In this document: positions 1-9,841 of the stretch, piece by piece
Layout of the letters: the number at the start of each line of letters is the position of its first letter
How positions within the stretch are numbered: the stretch's first letter is position 1
Assembly (NCBI RefSeq): GCF_900101545.1
Contig: NZ_FMZU01000007.1
Location: 62,001-126,000 of the forward strand
Reading direction: 5' to 3'
Source of the DNA: Variovorax sp. CF079
Lineage (GTDB): Bacteria; Pseudomonadota; Gammaproteobacteria; Burkholderiales; Burkholderiaceae_C
DNA length: 64,000 nucleotides
Position numbers and translations under genes: made by a program
Notes under the pieces: generated by a model
Database searches by the model: none
What the model was told of the DNA's origin: nothing
The model's input: only the letters and a program-made list of their open reading frames with translations

Positions 1-603
1 TTCAATCGCGGGGTTTCACGCTTCAACGACGTCGTCGACGACGCAGTGCTGCGTCCCGCCGCGACGGCCTACCGCGAAGTGCTGCCCTCGCCGGTGCGCA
101 CGGGCGTCAACAACTTCTTCGGCAACCTGTCCGACGTCTGGAGCTTCGTCAACAGCGTGCTGCAGCTGAAGCTGCAGAACAGCGCCGAGACCTTCATGCG
201 CGTGAACGTCAACACCGTCTTCGGACTGGGCGGCCTGCTCGACATCGCCACCGAGGCCGGCATCGACCGCCACAGCGAAGACTTCGGCCAGACCCTGGGC
301 CGCTGGGGTGTGCCGAGCGGTCCTTACGTGGTGCTGCCGCTGTTCGGATCGTCGACCTTGCGCGACACGGCGGCGTGGCCGATCGATCGGCGGGGCGATC
401 TGCTGCGCGCGTTGAACGACATTCCGGTGCGCAACTCGCTGTATGTGCTGCGCGTGATCGATGGCCGGGCCAGCCTGCTGCGTGCAGGCCAGCTGCTCGA
501 TGATGCCGCGCTCGACAAGTATTCGTTCACCCGCGATGCCTTCTTGCAGCGCCGGCGCAACGAAGTGCACGACGGCAATCTGCCGAATGATGGCAACGAG
601 TGA
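1..603 (+). CDS. mlaA: MlaA (VacJ) outer-membrane lipid-asymmetry protein, 3' part
   Basis: The reading frame is open from base 1, so the start lies outside the window; 200 codons plus the stop are visible. The fragment opens with NRGVSRFNDVVDD and continues with a VNNFFGNLSDVWSFVNSVLQ stretch, the conserved core of the MlaA/VacJ family. MlaA sits in the outer membrane and, with OmpC-type porins, removes mislocalised phospholipid and hands it to MlaC. mlaC and mlaB follow directly, which supports the assignment; the mlaFED genes would be expected upstream of the window. The lipoprotein signal is not visible because the 5' end is missing. Confidence 0.92.
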   Translation, partial: FNRGVSRFNDVVDDAVLRPAATAYREVLPSPVRTGVNNFFGNLSDVWSFVNSVLQLKLQNSAETFMRVNVNTVFGLGGLLDIATEAGIDRHSEDFGQTLGRWGVPSGPYVVLPLFGSSTLRDTAAWPIDRRGDLLRALNDIPVRNSLYVLRVIDGRASLLRAGQLLDDAALDKYSFTRDAFLQRRRNEVHDGNLPNDGNE

Positions 604-720
604 GTCCGGCGCTTGCATCCCGTTGCGGCCCTTTACCTCCGAGCGGGAACCGTGGGGGCGAACCGTTTCTCCAATTTGCCACGGTCGTCTGACCTGAAAC
701 TTCAAACAAGGGACTTATCG

Positions 721-1371
721 ATGAACCAGATCCTGCAACGCCGCTCCTTCGGACGCCTGATGCTGGCCGGCCTGCTGCTCGCGGGCGCCGCCGCCTTCGT
801 GCGGCCTGTCCACGCTGCCGACGAAGCGCCCGACGCGCTGGTGAAGCGCCTCTCGACCGATGTGCTCGATACCATCAAGGCCGACAAGACGATCAAGGCG
901 GGCGACGTCAACAAGATCATGGTCCTGGTCGACACCAAGATCATGCCGAACGTGAACTTCCAGCGCATGACCGCTTCGGCGGTGGGCCCGGCCTGGCGCC
1001 AGGCCACGCCCGAGCAGCAACAGCGCCTTCAGGAAGAATTCAAGAAGCTGCTGGTGCGCACCTATGCGGGCGCGCTCGACCAGGTGAGCGACCAGACCGT
1101 GAGCGTGCGCCCCTTCCGCGGCTCGCCCGACGACAAGGAAGTGCTGGTGCGCAGCGAGGTGCGCGGCAGCGGCGACCCGGTGCAACTCGATTACCGGCTC
1201 GAGAAGACGCCCGGCGAGGCCGGCGGCTGGAAGATCTACAACCTGAACGTGCTCGGCGTGTGGCTGGTCGATACCTACCGCAGCCAGTTCGCGCAGGAAA
1301 TCAACGCCAAGGGCATCGACGGCCTGATCGCCAAGCTGGCGGAGCGCAACAAGCTCAACGGCAAGAAGTGA
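721..1371 (+). CDS. mlaC: MlaC periplasmic phospholipid-binding protein
   Basis: 216 residues. The ATG at 721 is chosen over an upstream TTG because it starts a clear signal peptide: basic MNQILQRRSFGR, a hydrophobic run, then cleavage after VHA. The mature protein has the MlaC/Ttg2D layout, with a TDVLDTIKADK segment, the NFQRMTASAVGPAWRQATPEQQ stretch near residue 80 and a C-terminal YRSQFA–INAKGIDGLIAKL motif. It shuttles phospholipid across the periplasm between MlaA and the inner-membrane MlaFEDB transporter. It lies between mlaA and mlaB on the same strand with short gaps, as expected for one operon. Confidence 0.93.
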   Translation: MNQILQRRSFGRLMLAGLLLAGAAAFVRPVHAADEAPDALVKRLSTDVLDTIKADKTIKAGDVNKIMVLVDTKIMPNVNFQRMTASAVGPAWRQATPEQQQRLQEEFKKLLVRTYAGALDQVSDQTVSVRPFRGSPDDKEVLVRSEVRGSGDPVQLDYRLEKTPGEAGGWKIYNLNVLGVWLVDTYRSQFAQEINAKGIDGLIAKLAERNKLNGKK

Positions 1372-1387
1372 CAGGAAAGAGCGCCCG

Positions 1388-1660
1388 ATGCTGGTCCTGC
1401 CGCCCAAGCTGACGCACGACGACGCGCCCGCGTGCGTGCTCATGCTCCGGCAGGGGCTCGCAGGGCAGACGGGTTCGTCCACCGTGGTCGATGCCAGCGC
1501 GCTGGCGCAGTTCGATTCGTCGGCACTCGCGGTGCTGCTCGAATGCCGGCGCGAGTCGAGTGCGCTCGGTCGCGGCTTCGCGGTGAAGGGCTTGCCGTCG
1601 CGCCTGCGCGAGCTCGCGTCGCTGTACGGTGTGGCAGGCCTTTTGCCGGCCGCACCGTAG
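1388..1660 (+). CDS. mlaB: MlaB-like STAS-domain protein
   Basis: 90 residues, the usual size of a lone STAS domain. The VVDASALAQFDSSALAVLLECRR segment is the characteristic STAS core with its conserved Asp/Ser loop. MlaB binds the MlaF ATPase in the cytoplasm and is needed for MlaFEDB assembly and activity. The gene starts 16 bases after mlaC stops and ends the mla run; an intergenic repeat and a new promoter follow. Confidence 0.85.
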   Translation: MLVLPPKLTHDDAPACVLMLRQGLAGQTGSSTVVDASALAQFDSSALAVLLECRRESSALGRGFAVKGLPSRLRELASLYGVAGLLPAAP

Positions 1661-1671
1661 AAGATGTCAGC

Positions 1672-1757
1672 CCCCCGGCTTTTCATTCCGCTTCGCTGCG
1701 TGTAATTCGCCACCCCCCGAGGGGGAGGCGCGGCTCGCCTTGGGGCGGCCCGGCGGC
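1672..1757. repeat. Comamonadaceae-type intergenic repeat, copy 1
   Basis: A G/C-rich stretch after mlaB contains a CCCCCCGGC start, a CGCTTCGCTGCG segment, the complementary pair CCCCCCGAGGGGGAGG and the tail CTTGGGGCGGCCCGGCGG. The C-run/G-run pairing can form a hairpin. A related element lies at 37970–38065 after argJ. Both sit just downstream of the last gene of an operon, so a terminator or RNA-stabilising role is possible. Limits are approximate. Confidence 0.6.
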
Positions 1758-1808
1758 GGCCGCATCCGGCAATAAGACCGTTGCGAGGCAGCTTGCGACG
1801 TCGCCCCG

Positions 1809-1814
1809 TAAAAT
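1809..1814 (+). promoter_or_regulatory. Candidate -10 element for the ABC transporter genes
   Basis: TAAAAT ends 11 bases before the ATG at 1826. A start site about 7 bases downstream would leave only a few untranslated bases, so the message would be nearly leaderless. No good -35 element is seen at normal spacing. Confidence 0.4.
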
Positions 1815-1825
1815 CGCGGGTTCCC

Positions 1826-2773
1826 ATGCCCGCGATCTCCTTCCAATCGGTCTCCAAGACCTATCCTGCCTCACGCCAGCAACGCGCCCAGGGAAAGCCC
1901 GGCTTGCGCGCGGTCGACGAGGTCACGTTCCAGATCGAAGAGGGCGAGTTCTTCGGCCTGCTAGGCCCCAACGGTGCCGGCAAGACCACCTTGATCAGCA
2001 TGCTCGCCGGCCTCTCGCGGCCGAGCTCGGGCGCCATCAGCGTCCATGGTTTCGACGTCCAGCGCGACTACGCCCAAGCGCGCCGCCAGCTCGGCGTGGT
2101 GCCGCAGGAACTGGTGTTCGACCCTTTCTTCAACGTTCGCGAGTCGCTGCGCATCCAGTCGGGTTACTTCGGCATCAAGAACAACGACGACTGGATTGAC
2201 GAACTCCTGCACAGCCTCGGTCTCGCCGACAAGGCCGGCGCCAACATGCGCCAGCTCTCCGGCGGCATGAAGCGCCGCGTACTGGTGGCGCAGGCGCTGG
2301 TGCACAAGCCGCCCGTGATCGTGCTCGACGAGCCGACCGCCGGCGTCGATGTCGAGCTGCGCCAGACCCTGTGGCAGTTTGTCGCCAAGCTCAACAAGCA
2401 GGGCAGCACGGTGCTGCTGACTACCCACTACCTCGAAGAAGCCGAGGCGCTGTGCCATCGCATCGCGATGCTCAAGCAGGGCCGCGTGATCGCGCTGGAC
2501 CGCACGAGCGAGCTGCTGCGTTCGGCCGCCAGCAACGTGCTGCGCTTCAAGACCGACGGCATGCTGCCCTGGGCTCTCGCGCAGCACGCCCGCATCACCG
2601 GCCGCATCGTGCAACTGCCGGCGCAGAACGCCCGCGAGGTCGAACAGATGCTCGCCGCCATTCGCGAGGCCGGGCTCGACGTGGAAGACGTCGAGATGCG
2701 CAAGGCCGATCTCGAAGACGTGTTCATCGACCTGATGGCCGGCGAGCAGACTCCCTTGGAGGTGGCGCGATGA
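1826..2773 (+). CDS. ABC transporter ATP-binding protein (YadG/CcmA-type)
   Basis: 315 residues. The Walker A motif GPNGAGKT lies near residue 50, the signature LSGGMKRR near 150 and Walker B VIVLDEPTAGVD near 170, followed by the LTTHYLEEAE switch region. This is the cytoplasmic ATPase of an ABC-2 type exporter; the permease follows with an ATGA overlap. Family knowledge places such pairs in drug, polysaccharide or lipid export; the substrate cannot be read from sequence. The ATG at 1826 is chosen because upstream in-frame sequence is unrelated to the family. Position between mlaB and murA may mean a link to envelope maintenance, which is inference. Confidence 0.9.
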   Translation: MPAISFQSVSKTYPASRQQRAQGKPGLRAVDEVTFQIEEGEFFGLLGPNGAGKTTLISMLAGLSRPSSGAISVHGFDVQRDYAQARRQLGVVPQELVFDPFFNVRESLRIQSGYFGIKNNDDWIDELLHSLGLADKAGANMRQLSGGMKRRVLVAQALVHKPPVIVLDEPTAGVDVELRQTLWQFVAKLNKQGSTVLLTTHYLEEAEALCHRIAMLKQGRVIALDRTSELLRSAASNVLRFKTDGMLPWALAQHARITGRIVQLPAQNAREVEQMLAAIREAGLDVEDVEMRKADLEDVFIDLMAGEQTPLEVAR

Positions 2774-3537
2774 TGGTCGGTGCGCTCGGCTGGCGTGCCT
2801 TGCTCTACAAGGAAACGCTGCGCTTCTGGAAGGTCGGCTTCCAGACCGTCGGCGCCCCCGTCCTGACCGCGGTGCTCTACCTGATGGTGTTCGGCCACGT
2901 GCTCGAAGACCACGTCAAGGTCTACGGGACGGTGAGCTACACGGCCTTCCTGGTGCCCGGCCTCGTGATGATGAGCGTGCTTCAGAACGCATTTGCCAAC
3001 AGCTCCTCGTCCATCATCCAGAGCAAGATCATGGGCAGCCTGGTGTTCGTGCTGCTGACGCCGCTGTCGCACTGGGGCTGGTTCTTCGCCTACGTGGGTT
3101 CCTCGATCCTGCGCGGCCTGGCGGTGGGTGTGGGCGTGTTCGCGGTGACCGCACTGATTGCCATGCCGAGCTTCGTCGCCCCGCTGTGGATCCTCGTGTT
3201 CGCCTTCCTGGGCGCCGCCATGCTCGGCACACTGGGCCTGATCGCCGGGCTCTGGGCCGAGAAGTTCGACCAGATGGCGGTGTTCCAGAACTTCCTGATC
3301 ATGCCGATGACTTTTCTCTCCGGCGTGTTCTATTCGATCAACTCGCTGCCGCCGTTCTGGCAGACCGTGAGCCACCTGAATCCCTTCTTCTACATGATCG
3401 ACGGCTTCCGCTACGGCTTCTTCGGCGTCAGCGACGCCTCGCCCTGGCTGAGCCTGGCGATCGTCGGCAGCGCCTGGCTCGTCGTCAGCGCCATCGCCGT
3501 TCACTTGCTTCGCATCGGCTACAAGATCCGAGGATGA
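2770..3537 (+). CDS. ABC-2 type transporter permease (YadH-type)
   Basis: 255 residues, starting on the ATGA that overlaps the stop of the ATPase gene. It is strongly hydrophobic, with about six membrane segments including TVGAPVLTAVLYLMVFG, FLVPGLVMMSVL and a C-terminal LAIVGSAWLVVSAIAVHLL helix. An FLSGVFYSINSLPPFWQ stretch matches the conserved ABC2_membrane motif before the fifth helix. It forms the membrane channel of the exporter whose ATPase precedes it. The stop codon overlaps the start of the BolA-family gene, so the three genes are probably coupled. Confidence 0.9.
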   Translation: MMVGALGWRALLYKETLRFWKVGFQTVGAPVLTAVLYLMVFGHVLEDHVKVYGTVSYTAFLVPGLVMMSVLQNAFANSSSSIIQSKIMGSLVFVLLTPLSHWGWFFAYVGSSILRGLAVGVGVFAVTALIAMPSFVAPLWILVFAFLGAAMLGTLGLIAGLWAEKFDQMAVFQNFLIMPMTFLSGVFYSINSLPPFWQTVSHLNPFFYMIDGFRYGFFGVSDASPWLSLAIVGSAWLVVSAIAVHLLRIGYKIRG

Positions 3538-3782
3538 CCATGACTGCCGAAGAGCTCCAATCAATCATCCAGGCCGGCCTGCCCTGCCAGCACATCGCGC
3601 TCGAGGGCGATGGTCGCCATTGGTACGCCACCATCGTTTCTGCCGAGTTCGAGGGCAAGCGCGCGATCCAGCGACATCAGCGGGTCTACGCCACCCTCGG
3701 TGCCAAAATGCACACCGACGAAGTGCATGCGCTTTCGATGAAGACCTACACGCCCGCCGAATGGGCGGACCAAAACTCCTAG
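3534..3782 (+). CDS. ibaG: BolA family protein (IbaG-like)
   Basis: 82 residues, the size of a short BolA protein. It contains [23 protein letters not shown] and the [21 protein letters not shown]-terminus typical of IbaG/YrbA. IbaG partners monothiol glutaredoxins in Fe–S handling and acid tolerance, and a CGFS glutaredoxin (grxD) lies at the other end of this window. The start at 3534 (MTMTAEEL) overlaps the permease stop; 3540 is an alternative. The neighbour murA is also its neighbour in E. coli, supporting the name. Confidence 0.88.
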   Translation: MTMTAEELQSIIQAGLPCQHIALEGDGRHWYATIVSAEFEGKRAIQRHQRVYATLGAKMHTDEVHALSMKTYTPAEWADQNS

Positions 3783-3801
3783 TTCTCTCGCTGGATCTTT
3801 C

Positions 3802-5088
3802 ATGGACAAACTTCTGATTCGCGGCGGGCGCACGCTTCGCGGCGAGGTGCTCATTTCCGGCGCGAAGAACGCCGCGCTGCCCGAACTCTGTGCGGCCTTG
3901 CTGACCGACCGGCCCGTCACGCTGCACAACGTGCCGCGCCTGAACGACGTCACGACCATGCTCAAGCTGATCCGCAACATGGGCGTGGCGGCCGAGCGCG
4001 ACGACAAGGGCACCGTGCGCATCGACGCCGGACCGCTGCACACGGCCGAGGCGCCCTACGAGCTCGTGAAGACCATGCGCGCGTCGGTGCTCGCGCTCGG
4101 ACCGCTCCTGACGCGCTTCGGCAAGGCCAGGGTGTCGCTGCCGGGCGGCTGTGCCATCGGTTCGCGGCCGGTCGATCAGCACATCAAGGGCCTGCAGGCC
4201 ATGGGTGCTGAGATCGTGGTCGAGCACGGCTATATGGTGGCCAGCCTCGCGGGCGGCGCCAAGCGCCTGCACGGCGCGCGCATCACGACCGACATGGTGA
4301 CCGTCACTGGCACCGAGAACTTCCTCATGGCCGCCGCGCTGGCCGACGGCGAGACCGTGCTGGAAAACGCGGCCCAGGAGCCCGAGATCTCCGACCTGGC
4401 CGAGATGCTGATCGAGATGGGCGCGAAGATCGAAGGGCACGGCACCAGCCGCATCCGCATCCAGGGCGTCGAAAAGCTCAACGGCTGCACGCACCAGGTG
4501 GTGGCCGACCGCATCGAGGCCGGCACTTTCCTGTGCGCCGTCGCGGCCACCGGCGGCGATGTCGTGCTGAAGCATGGCCGCGCCGACCACCTCGATGCGG
4601 TGATCGAGAAACTGCGCGAGGCGGGTGCCCAGGTGGCTGCGGTGGACGGCGGCATCCGCGTCCAGAGCCAGGGCCGCCTCAAGGCGCAGAGCTTTCGCAC
4701 CACCGAATACCCGGGTTTTCCGACCGACATGCAGGCCCAGTTCATGGCGCTCAACGTGATCGCCGAAGGCACCTCGACCGTGACCGAGACGATCTTCGAG
4801 AACCGCTTCATGCACGTCGACGAGATGCTGCGCCTGGGCGCCAAGATCCAGACCGACGGCAAGGTCGCCGTGATCGAGGGCGTGGCGCAGCTCTCGGGCG
4901 CGACCGTGATGGCGACCGATCTGCGCGCCTCGGCCAGCCTCGTGATCGCCGGGCTGGTGGCCGACGGCGAAACGCTGGTCGACCGCATCTACCACCTGGA
5001 CCGCGGCTACGACCGCATGGAAAGCAAGCTGCGCGGCCTCGGCGCCGACATCGAGCGCGTGGCCGGGCCGTCGGAGATGCAGCAGTGA
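3802..5088 (+). CDS. murA: UDP-N-acetylglucosamine 1-carboxyvinyltransferase
   Basis: 428 residues, full length. MurA transfers enolpyruvate from PEP to UDP-GlcNAc, the first committed step of peptidoglycan synthesis, in the cytoplasm. The N-terminal [22 protein letters not shown] is diagnostic. The catalytic cysteine is present in [18 protein letters not shown] (about Cys117), so the fosfomycin-sensitive Cys form is predicted. Repeated inside-out alpha/beta units and the [12 protein letters not shown] motif are present. hisG starts on its stop codon (GTGA). Confidence 0.97.
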   Translation: MDKLLIRGGRTLRGEVLISGAKNAALPELCAALLTDRPVTLHNVPRLNDVTTMLKLIRNMGVAAERDDKGTVRIDAGPLHTAEAPYELVKTMRASVLALGPLLTRFGKARVSLPGGCAIGSRPVDQHIKGLQAMGAEIVVEHGYMVASLAGGAKRLHGARITTDMVTVTGTENFLMAAALADGETVLENAAQEPEISDLAEMLIEMGAKIEGHGTSRIRIQGVEKLNGCTHQVVADRIEAGTFLCAVAATGGDVVLKHGRADHLDAVIEKLREAGAQVAAVDGGIRVQSQGRLKAQSFRTTEYPGFPTDMQAQFMALNVIAEGTSTVTETIFENRFMHVDEMLRLGAKIQTDGKVAVIEGVAQLSGATVMATDLRASASLVIAGLVADGETLVDRIYHLDRGYDRMESKLRGLGADIERVAGPSEMQQ

Positions 5089-5726
5089 TCACGCTCGCCC
5101 TGTCCAAGGGCCGCATCTTCGAGGAAACGCTGCCGCTCCTGGCCGCGGCCGGCATCGAGGTGACCGAGGACCCCGAGAAATCGCGCAAGCTGATTCTCGC
5201 GACCACGCGGCCCGACGTGCGCGTGGTGCTGGTGCGCGCCTCGGACGTGCCCACCTACGTGCAATACGGCGGCGCCGATCTCGGCGTGACCGGGCTCGAC
5301 GTGCTGCTCGAGCACGGCAACCAGGGCCTCTACCAGCCGCTCGACCTGCGCATCGCGGCCTGCCGCCTCAGCGTGGCCGTGCGCGCCGACTACGACTACG
5401 AATCGGCCGTCAAGCAGGGCTCGCGCATCAAGGTCGCGACCAAGTACGTCGGCCTGGCGCGCGAGTTCTTCGCCAGCAAGGGCGTGCACGTCGACCTGAT
5501 CAAGCTCTATGGCAGCATGGAGCTCGCGCCGCTTACCGGCCTGGCCGACGCCATCGTCGACCTGGTGTCGACCGGCAACACGCTCAAGGCCAACCACCTG
5601 GTCGAGGTCGAGCGCATCATGGACATCAGCGCGCGCCTGGTGGTCAACCAGGCCGCGCTCAAGCTCAAGCAAGCGCCGATCCGCCGCATCATCGACGCCT
5701 TCGCCTCGGCCATTCCTTCCGCCTGA
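5085..5726 (+). CDS. hisG: ATP phosphoribosyltransferase, short form
   Basis: 213 residues starting on a GTG that overlaps the murA stop. [18 protein letters not shown] opens the catalytic domain and the late [15 protein letters not shown] segment binds PRPP. It catalyses the first step of histidine synthesis. The length matches the short HisG form, which lacks the C-terminal regulatory domain and needs HisZ as partner; no hisZ is present in this window. Translational coupling to murA is likely. Confidence 0.95.
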   Translation: MITLALSKGRIFEETLPLLAAAGIEVTEDPEKSRKLILATTRPDVRVVLVRASDVPTYVQYGGADLGVTGLDVLLEHGNQGLYQPLDLRIAACRLSVAVRADYDYESAVKQGSRIKVATKYVGLAREFFASKGVHVDLIKLYGSMELAPLTGLADAIVDLVSTGNTLKANHLVEVERIMDISARLVVNQAALKLKQAPIRRIIDAFASAIPSA

Positions 5727-5728
5727 CG

Positions 5729-7045
5729 ATGAACCTGAAAGCCTCTCCCGCCCGCCTGTCGACCGCCTCGGCCGGCTTCGAAGCCGATTTCAAGGCGCGG
5801 CTGCACTGGTCGGCCGAAGCGGATGCCGCCATCGAGCAGGTGGTCGCGGACATCCTGGCCGACGTCCAGCGGCGCGGCGACACGGCGGTGCTCGAGTACA
5901 CGCGCCGTTTCGACCGGCTCGACGTGGCCGGCATGGAAACGCTGGAACTCAAGGCCGACGAATTGCGCGCCGCCTTCGATGCATTGCCCGCAGTGCAGCG
6001 CGAAGCGCTCGAAGCCGCGGCCCGCCGCGTGCGCATCTACCACGAGGCGCAGAAGAAGGCCAACGGCGAAAGCTGGAGCTACCGCGATGCCGACGGTACG
6101 CTGCTGGGCCAGAAGGTCACGCCACTGGATCGCGTCGGCATCTACGTGCCGGGCGGCAAGGCCGCCTACCCGTCGAGCGTGCTCATGAACGCCATTCCCG
6201 CGCACGTGGCGGGAGTCGGCGAAATCATCATGGTCGTGCCCACGCCCGGCGGCGAGAAGAATCCGCTGGTGCTGGCTGCGGCGCACGTGGCCGGCGTGAC
6301 GCGCGCCTTCACCATCGGCGGCGCGCAGGCGGTGGCTGCACTGGCCTATGGCACGGAAACCATCCCGAAGGTCGACAAGATCACCGGCCCCGGCAATGCC
6401 TATGTCGCCAGTGCCAAGAAGCGCGTCTTCGGCACCGTCGGCATCGACATGATCGCCGGCCCGAGCGAGATCCTGGTGCTGGCCGACGGCAGCACGCCGG
6501 CCGACTGGGTGGCGATGGACCTCTTCAGCCAGGCCGAGCACGACGAACTCGCGCAGAGCATTCTGCTCAGCCCCGACGCGGCCTACATCGATCGCGTGCA
6601 GCAGGAAATCGACCGCCTGCTGCCCTCGATGCCGCGCGCCGAGATCATCGCGGCCTCGCTCAACGGCCGCGGCGCGCTGATCCACACGCGCAGCATGGAA
6701 GAGGCCTGCGCCATCAGCAACCGCATCGCGCCCGAACACCTGGAAGTCAGCAGCCGCGAGCCGCAGCGCTGGGAGCCGCTGCTCAAGCATGCCGGCGCGA
6801 TCTTCCTCGGCGCCTACACCAGCGAAAGCCTGGGCGATTACTGCGCCGGTCCCAACCACGTGCTGCCCACCAGCGGCACCGCGCGTTTCAGCTCGCCGCT
6901 GGGGGTCTACGATTTCCAGAAGCGATCGAGCCTGATCGAGGTCAGCGAAGAGGGGGCGCAAGCCCTGGGCCGCATCGCCGTGACCTTGGCCGAAGGCGAG
7001 GGCTTGCCCGCGCACGCCGAAGCGGCCCGCCTGCGCCTGCGCTGA
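5729..7045 (+). CDS. hisD: Histidinol dehydrogenase
   Basis: 438 residues. The enzyme oxidises histidinol to histidine in two NAD-dependent steps. Diagnostic stretches are [21 protein letters not shown], the [12 protein letters not shown] segment, [13 protein letters not shown] and the zinc/substrate region QAEHDELAQ. The gene begins two bases after hisG stops. A small secreted-protein gene follows 13 bases later, before hisC. Confidence 0.97.
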   Translation: MNLKASPARLSTASAGFEADFKARLHWSAEADAAIEQVVADILADVQRRGDTAVLEYTRRFDRLDVAGMETLELKADELRAAFDALPAVQREALEAAARRVRIYHEAQKKANGESWSYRDADGTLLGQKVTPLDRVGIYVPGGKAAYPSSVLMNAIPAHVAGVGEIIMVVPTPGGEKNPLVLAAAHVAGVTRAFTIGGAQAVAALAYGTETIPKVDKITGPGNAYVASAKKRVFGTVGIDMIAGPSEILVLADGSTPADWVAMDLFSQAEHDELAQSILLSPDAAYIDRVQQEIDRLLPSMPRAEIIAASLNGRGALIHTRSMEEACAISNRIAPEHLEVSSREPQRWEPLLKHAGAIFLGAYTSESLGDYCAGPNHVLPTSGTARFSSPLGVYDFQKRSSLIEVSEEGAQALGRIAVTLAEGEGLPAHAEAARLRLR

Positions 7046-7058
7046 AGGGGGCGAAGCG

Positions 7059-7418
7059 ATGCGAATGCTATCGTTCGGGCCTGGCCTGGCTCTCGCGCTG
7101 CTGACCTTCGGCGCCGCCTGCCAGGCCATGAGCATCCGCGAGCTGCGCACGTTGGAAGCCAATGAAAAGGACGGCAAGCTCTACGCCAACTACTATCTCG
7201 TCGGCGTGGTCGAGGGCCTGCGCGAGGCCGGCGACATGGCCCAGCGCGCGGGCCAGAAGCCGCCGTTTTGCATCAACGGCCGCCGCCTCGAGCCCGCGAT
7301 GGCGCGCTCGCTCTACCAAACCGAACTGACGCGCAATGCCGACAGCTACGAGGCCGACATGCCGGTGCAGCTCGTGATCTCGGCCGCGCTGCGCAACAGC
7401 TACCGCTGCGCGCCCTGA
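7059..7418 (+). CDS. Small exported protein, possibly Rap1a/Tai-like
   Basis: 119 residues with a signal peptide (MRMLSFGPGLALALLTFGAACQA) and a compact mature domain. Cysteines occur in PPFCINGRR and in the final YRCAP, so one disulphide is possible. The YYLVGVVEGL stretch and overall layout resemble Rap1a/Tai-type periplasmic proteins, several of which are immunity proteins of type VI effectors. That similarity is from memory and weak. No effector gene is nearby; it sits inside the histidine operon, 13 bases after hisD and 5 before hisC. It has no known role in histidine synthesis. Confidence 0.7.
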   Translation: MRMLSFGPGLALALLTFGAACQAMSIRELRTLEANEKDGKLYANYYLVGVVEGLREAGDMAQRAGQKPPFCINGRRLEPAMARSLYQTELTRNADSYEADMPVQLVISAALRNSYRCAP

Positions 7419-7423
7419 ACCGT

Positions 7424-8521
7424 ATGACATCTTCTTCTGCCGCCACCACAGCCCGCGCATTGGGCCGCATCCGCGCCGACGTCCAGTCCATGCATGCCTA
7501 CGCCGTGCAGGATGCGCGCGGGCTGATCAAGCTCGACGCCATGGAGAACCCCTTCGGCCTGCCGCCCGCGCTGCAGGCCGCGCTGGGCCAGCGGCTGGGC
7601 GCACTGGCGCTGAACCGCTATCCCGGCGCACGCGGCGCCGACCTGCAGCGCGCGCTGGCGGCCTATGCCGCCATACCCGAGGGCTTCGGGCTGATGCTCG
7701 GCAACGGTTCGGACGAACTGATCTCGCTGCTCGCCATGGCCTGCGACCTGCCGGGGGCGGCCATCCTGGCGCCGGTGCCCGGCTTCGTGATGTACGCGAT
7801 CAGCGCCCAGCTGCAGGGCCTGCGCTTCGCCGGCGTGCCGCTGACGGCTGATTTCGAGCTCGACGAGGCCGCCATGCTCGAGGCCATCGCGCGCGAGAAG
7901 CCGGCCATCGTCTACCTCGCCTATCCCAACAACCCGAGCGCCAACCTCTGGGACGATGCGGTGATCGAAAAGATCATCGAGGTCCAGGGCGCGCAGGGCG
8001 GCCTGGTGGTGATCGACGAGGCCTACCAGCCCTTCGCCGGCCGCAGCTGGATCGACCGCATCGCTCGCCACGGCCACGTGCTCCTGATGCGCACGCTCAG
8101 CAAGTTCGGCCTGGCGGGCGTCCGGCTGGGCTACCTGATCGGCCCCCAGGCCCTGATCGCCGAGATCGACAAGGTGCGGCCGCCCTACAACATCAGCGTG
8201 CTCAATTGCGAGTGCGCGCTGTTCGCGCTGGAGCACGCCGAGGTGTTTGCCGGGCAGGCGGCCCAGATCCGCGCCCAGCGCCAGCGCATTTTCGAGGCGC
8301 TGGCCCGGCTGCCTGCGGTGAAGAGCTGGCCCAGCGACGCCAACATGATCCTGGTGCGCGTGCCCGATGCCACCCGGACCTTCGAGGGAATGAAGGCGCG
8401 CGGCGTGCTGGTCAAGAACGTTTCTAAAATGCACCCATTGCTCGCGAACTGCCTGCGCCTGACCGTCGGAACCATCGACGAGAATGCGCAGATGCTTGCG
8501 GCCCTCGAAGCATCCCTATGA
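7424..8521 (+). CDS. hisC: Histidinol-phosphate aminotransferase
   Basis: 365 residues; a fold-type I PLP enzyme that transaminates imidazole-acetol phosphate with glutamate. [14 protein letters not shown] near the N-terminus binds substrate phosphate, [10 protein letters not shown] is the nucleotide-like loop, and [14 protein letters not shown] carries the PLP-binding lysine. The ATG at 7424 gives [11 protein letters not shown] and fits family length. hisB starts on the last ATG (ATGA overlap). Confidence 0.96.
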   Translation: MTSSSAATTARALGRIRADVQSMHAYAVQDARGLIKLDAMENPFGLPPALQAALGQRLGALALNRYPGARGADLQRALAAYAAIPEGFGLMLGNGSDELISLLAMACDLPGAAILAPVPGFVMYAISAQLQGLRFAGVPLTADFELDEAAMLEAIAREKPAIVYLAYPNNPSANLWDDAVIEKIIEVQGAQGGLVVIDEAYQPFAGRSWIDRIARHGHVLLMRTLSKFGLAGVRLGYLIGPQALIAEIDKVRPPYNISVLNCECALFALEHAEVFAGQAAQIRAQRQRIFEALARLPAVKSWPSDANMILVRVPDATRTFEGMKARGVLVKNVSKMHPLLANCLRLTVGTIDENAQMLAALEASL

Positions 8522-9147
8522 ACACCCCCTCGGCACCCGAAGCAGTCGTCGCCGCCGGCGCGCGCACGGCCACCGTCACGCGCAACACCGCGGAGACGAA
8601 GATCACGGTCCGCGTCGACCTCGACGGCAGCGGCCGCTCGAAGCTGTCCACCGGCATCGGCTTCTTCGACCACATGCTCGACCAGATCGCCCGCCACGGC
8701 CTGATCGACCTCGACATCGATTGCCAGGGCGACCTGCACATCGACGGCCACCACACGGTGGAAGACGTGGGCATCACCCTCGGCCAGGCGGTCGCGAAAG
8801 CGGTCGGCGACAAGAAGGGTATCCGGCGCTATGGCCACGCCTACGTGCCGCTCGACGAGGCGCTGAGCCGCGTCGTGATCGATTTCTCGGGCCGTCCGGG
8901 CCTGGTCATGCACGTGCCCTTCACCAGCGGCATGATCGGCACTTTCGACAGCCAGCTCACCTACGAGTTCTTCCAGGGCTTCGTCAACCACGCCTTCGTG
9001 ACTCTGCACATCGACAACCTCAAGGGCGTCAACGCCCACCACCAGTGCGAAACCGTGTTCAAGGCCTTCGCGCGCGCGCTGCGCGCGGCGCTCGAACTCG
9101 ATCCGCGCTCGGCCGGCGTCATTCCTTCGACGAAGGGATCGCTCTGA
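8518..9147 (+). CDS. hisB: Imidazoleglycerol-phosphate dehydratase
   Basis: 209 residues, the monofunctional dehydratase (no N-terminal phosphatase domain as in enterobacterial HisB). The manganese-binding motifs are present: [27 protein letters not shown] and the late [17 protein letters not shown]. The ATG overlaps the hisC stop and its own stop overlaps the start of hisH. Histidinol-phosphate phosphatase must be supplied by another gene. Confidence 0.96.
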   Translation: MNTPSAPEAVVAAGARTATVTRNTAETKITVRVDLDGSGRSKLSTGIGFFDHMLDQIARHGLIDLDIDCQGDLHIDGHHTVEDVGITLGQAVAKAVGDKKGIRRYGHAYVPLDEALSRVVIDFSGRPGLVMHVPFTSGMIGTFDSQLTYEFFQGFVNHAFVTLHIDNLKGVNAHHQCETVFKAFARALRAALELDPRSAGVIPSTKGSL

Positions 9148-9794
9148 CCAAAAATACCGTCGCCGTCGTCGACTACGGCATGGGCAACCTGCGCTCGGTA
9201 TCGCAGGCCGTCCAGCACGCGGCCGACCAGGTCGGGGTCGAGGTTTTCGTGACCTCCGACCCGGAGGTTGTGCGCCGCGCCACGCGCGTCGTGCTGCCGG
9301 GGCAGGGCGCCATGCCCGACTGCATGCGCGAACTGCGCGACTCGGGCCTGCAGGAATCGGTGCTCGAAGCGGCCGCCGCCAAGCCGCTCTTCGGCGTCTG
9401 CGTCGGCATGCAGATGCTGCTGTCGACGAGCGACGAGGGGCCGACCGAGGGCCTGGGTCTGATTCCCGGCGAAGTGCGCAAGTTCGAGCTGGCGGGCCGT
9501 CTCCAGCCGGACGGCAGCCGCTACAAGGTGCCGCAGATGGGCTGGAACCAGGTCATGCAGATGCGGCCGCACCCGGTGTGGGCGGGTGTGCCGGACCAGA
9601 GTTACTTCTATTTCGTGCACAGCTTCTATGCGCGGCCGGCGGATGCCCGCCACAGCGCGGGCGAAGCGGAATACGGCGAGCGCTTTACCGCCGCCATTGC
9701 ACGCGATAATATTTTTGCGACCCAGTTCCACCCCGAGAAGAGTGCGGACCACGGGCTGCAGCTCTATAGAAACTTTCTCCACTGGAATCCCTGA
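9144..9794 (+). CDS. hisH: Imidazole glycerol phosphate synthase, glutaminase subunit
   Basis: 216 residues if a CTG at 9144 is the start. No ATG, GTG or TTG lies in the normal place; the CTGA overlap with the hisB stop mimics the ATGA/GTGA overlaps elsewhere in the operon, and gives (M)[18 protein letters not shown], the normal N-terminus. The next ATG would delete the first 11 or so residues including the conserved VVDYG strand. The class I amidotransferase triad is intact: [10 protein letters not shown] (nucleophilic Cys) and ATQFHPEKS (His, Glu). It feeds ammonia from glutamine to HisF. Confidence 0.93.
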   Translation: MTKNTVAVVDYGMGNLRSVSQAVQHAADQVGVEVFVTSDPEVVRRATRVVLPGQGAMPDCMRELRDSGLQESVLEAAAAKPLFGVCVGMQMLLSTSDEGPTEGLGLIPGEVRKFELAGRLQPDGSRYKVPQMGWNQVMQMRPHPVWAGVPDQSYFYFVHSFYARPADARHSAGEAEYGERFTAAIARDNIFATQFHPEKSADHGLQLYRNFLHWNP

Positions 9795-9841
9795 AGAAGC
9801 AGTTCCTGCGCTTCATCGCTCGTTCCACGCAATCCCGCACC

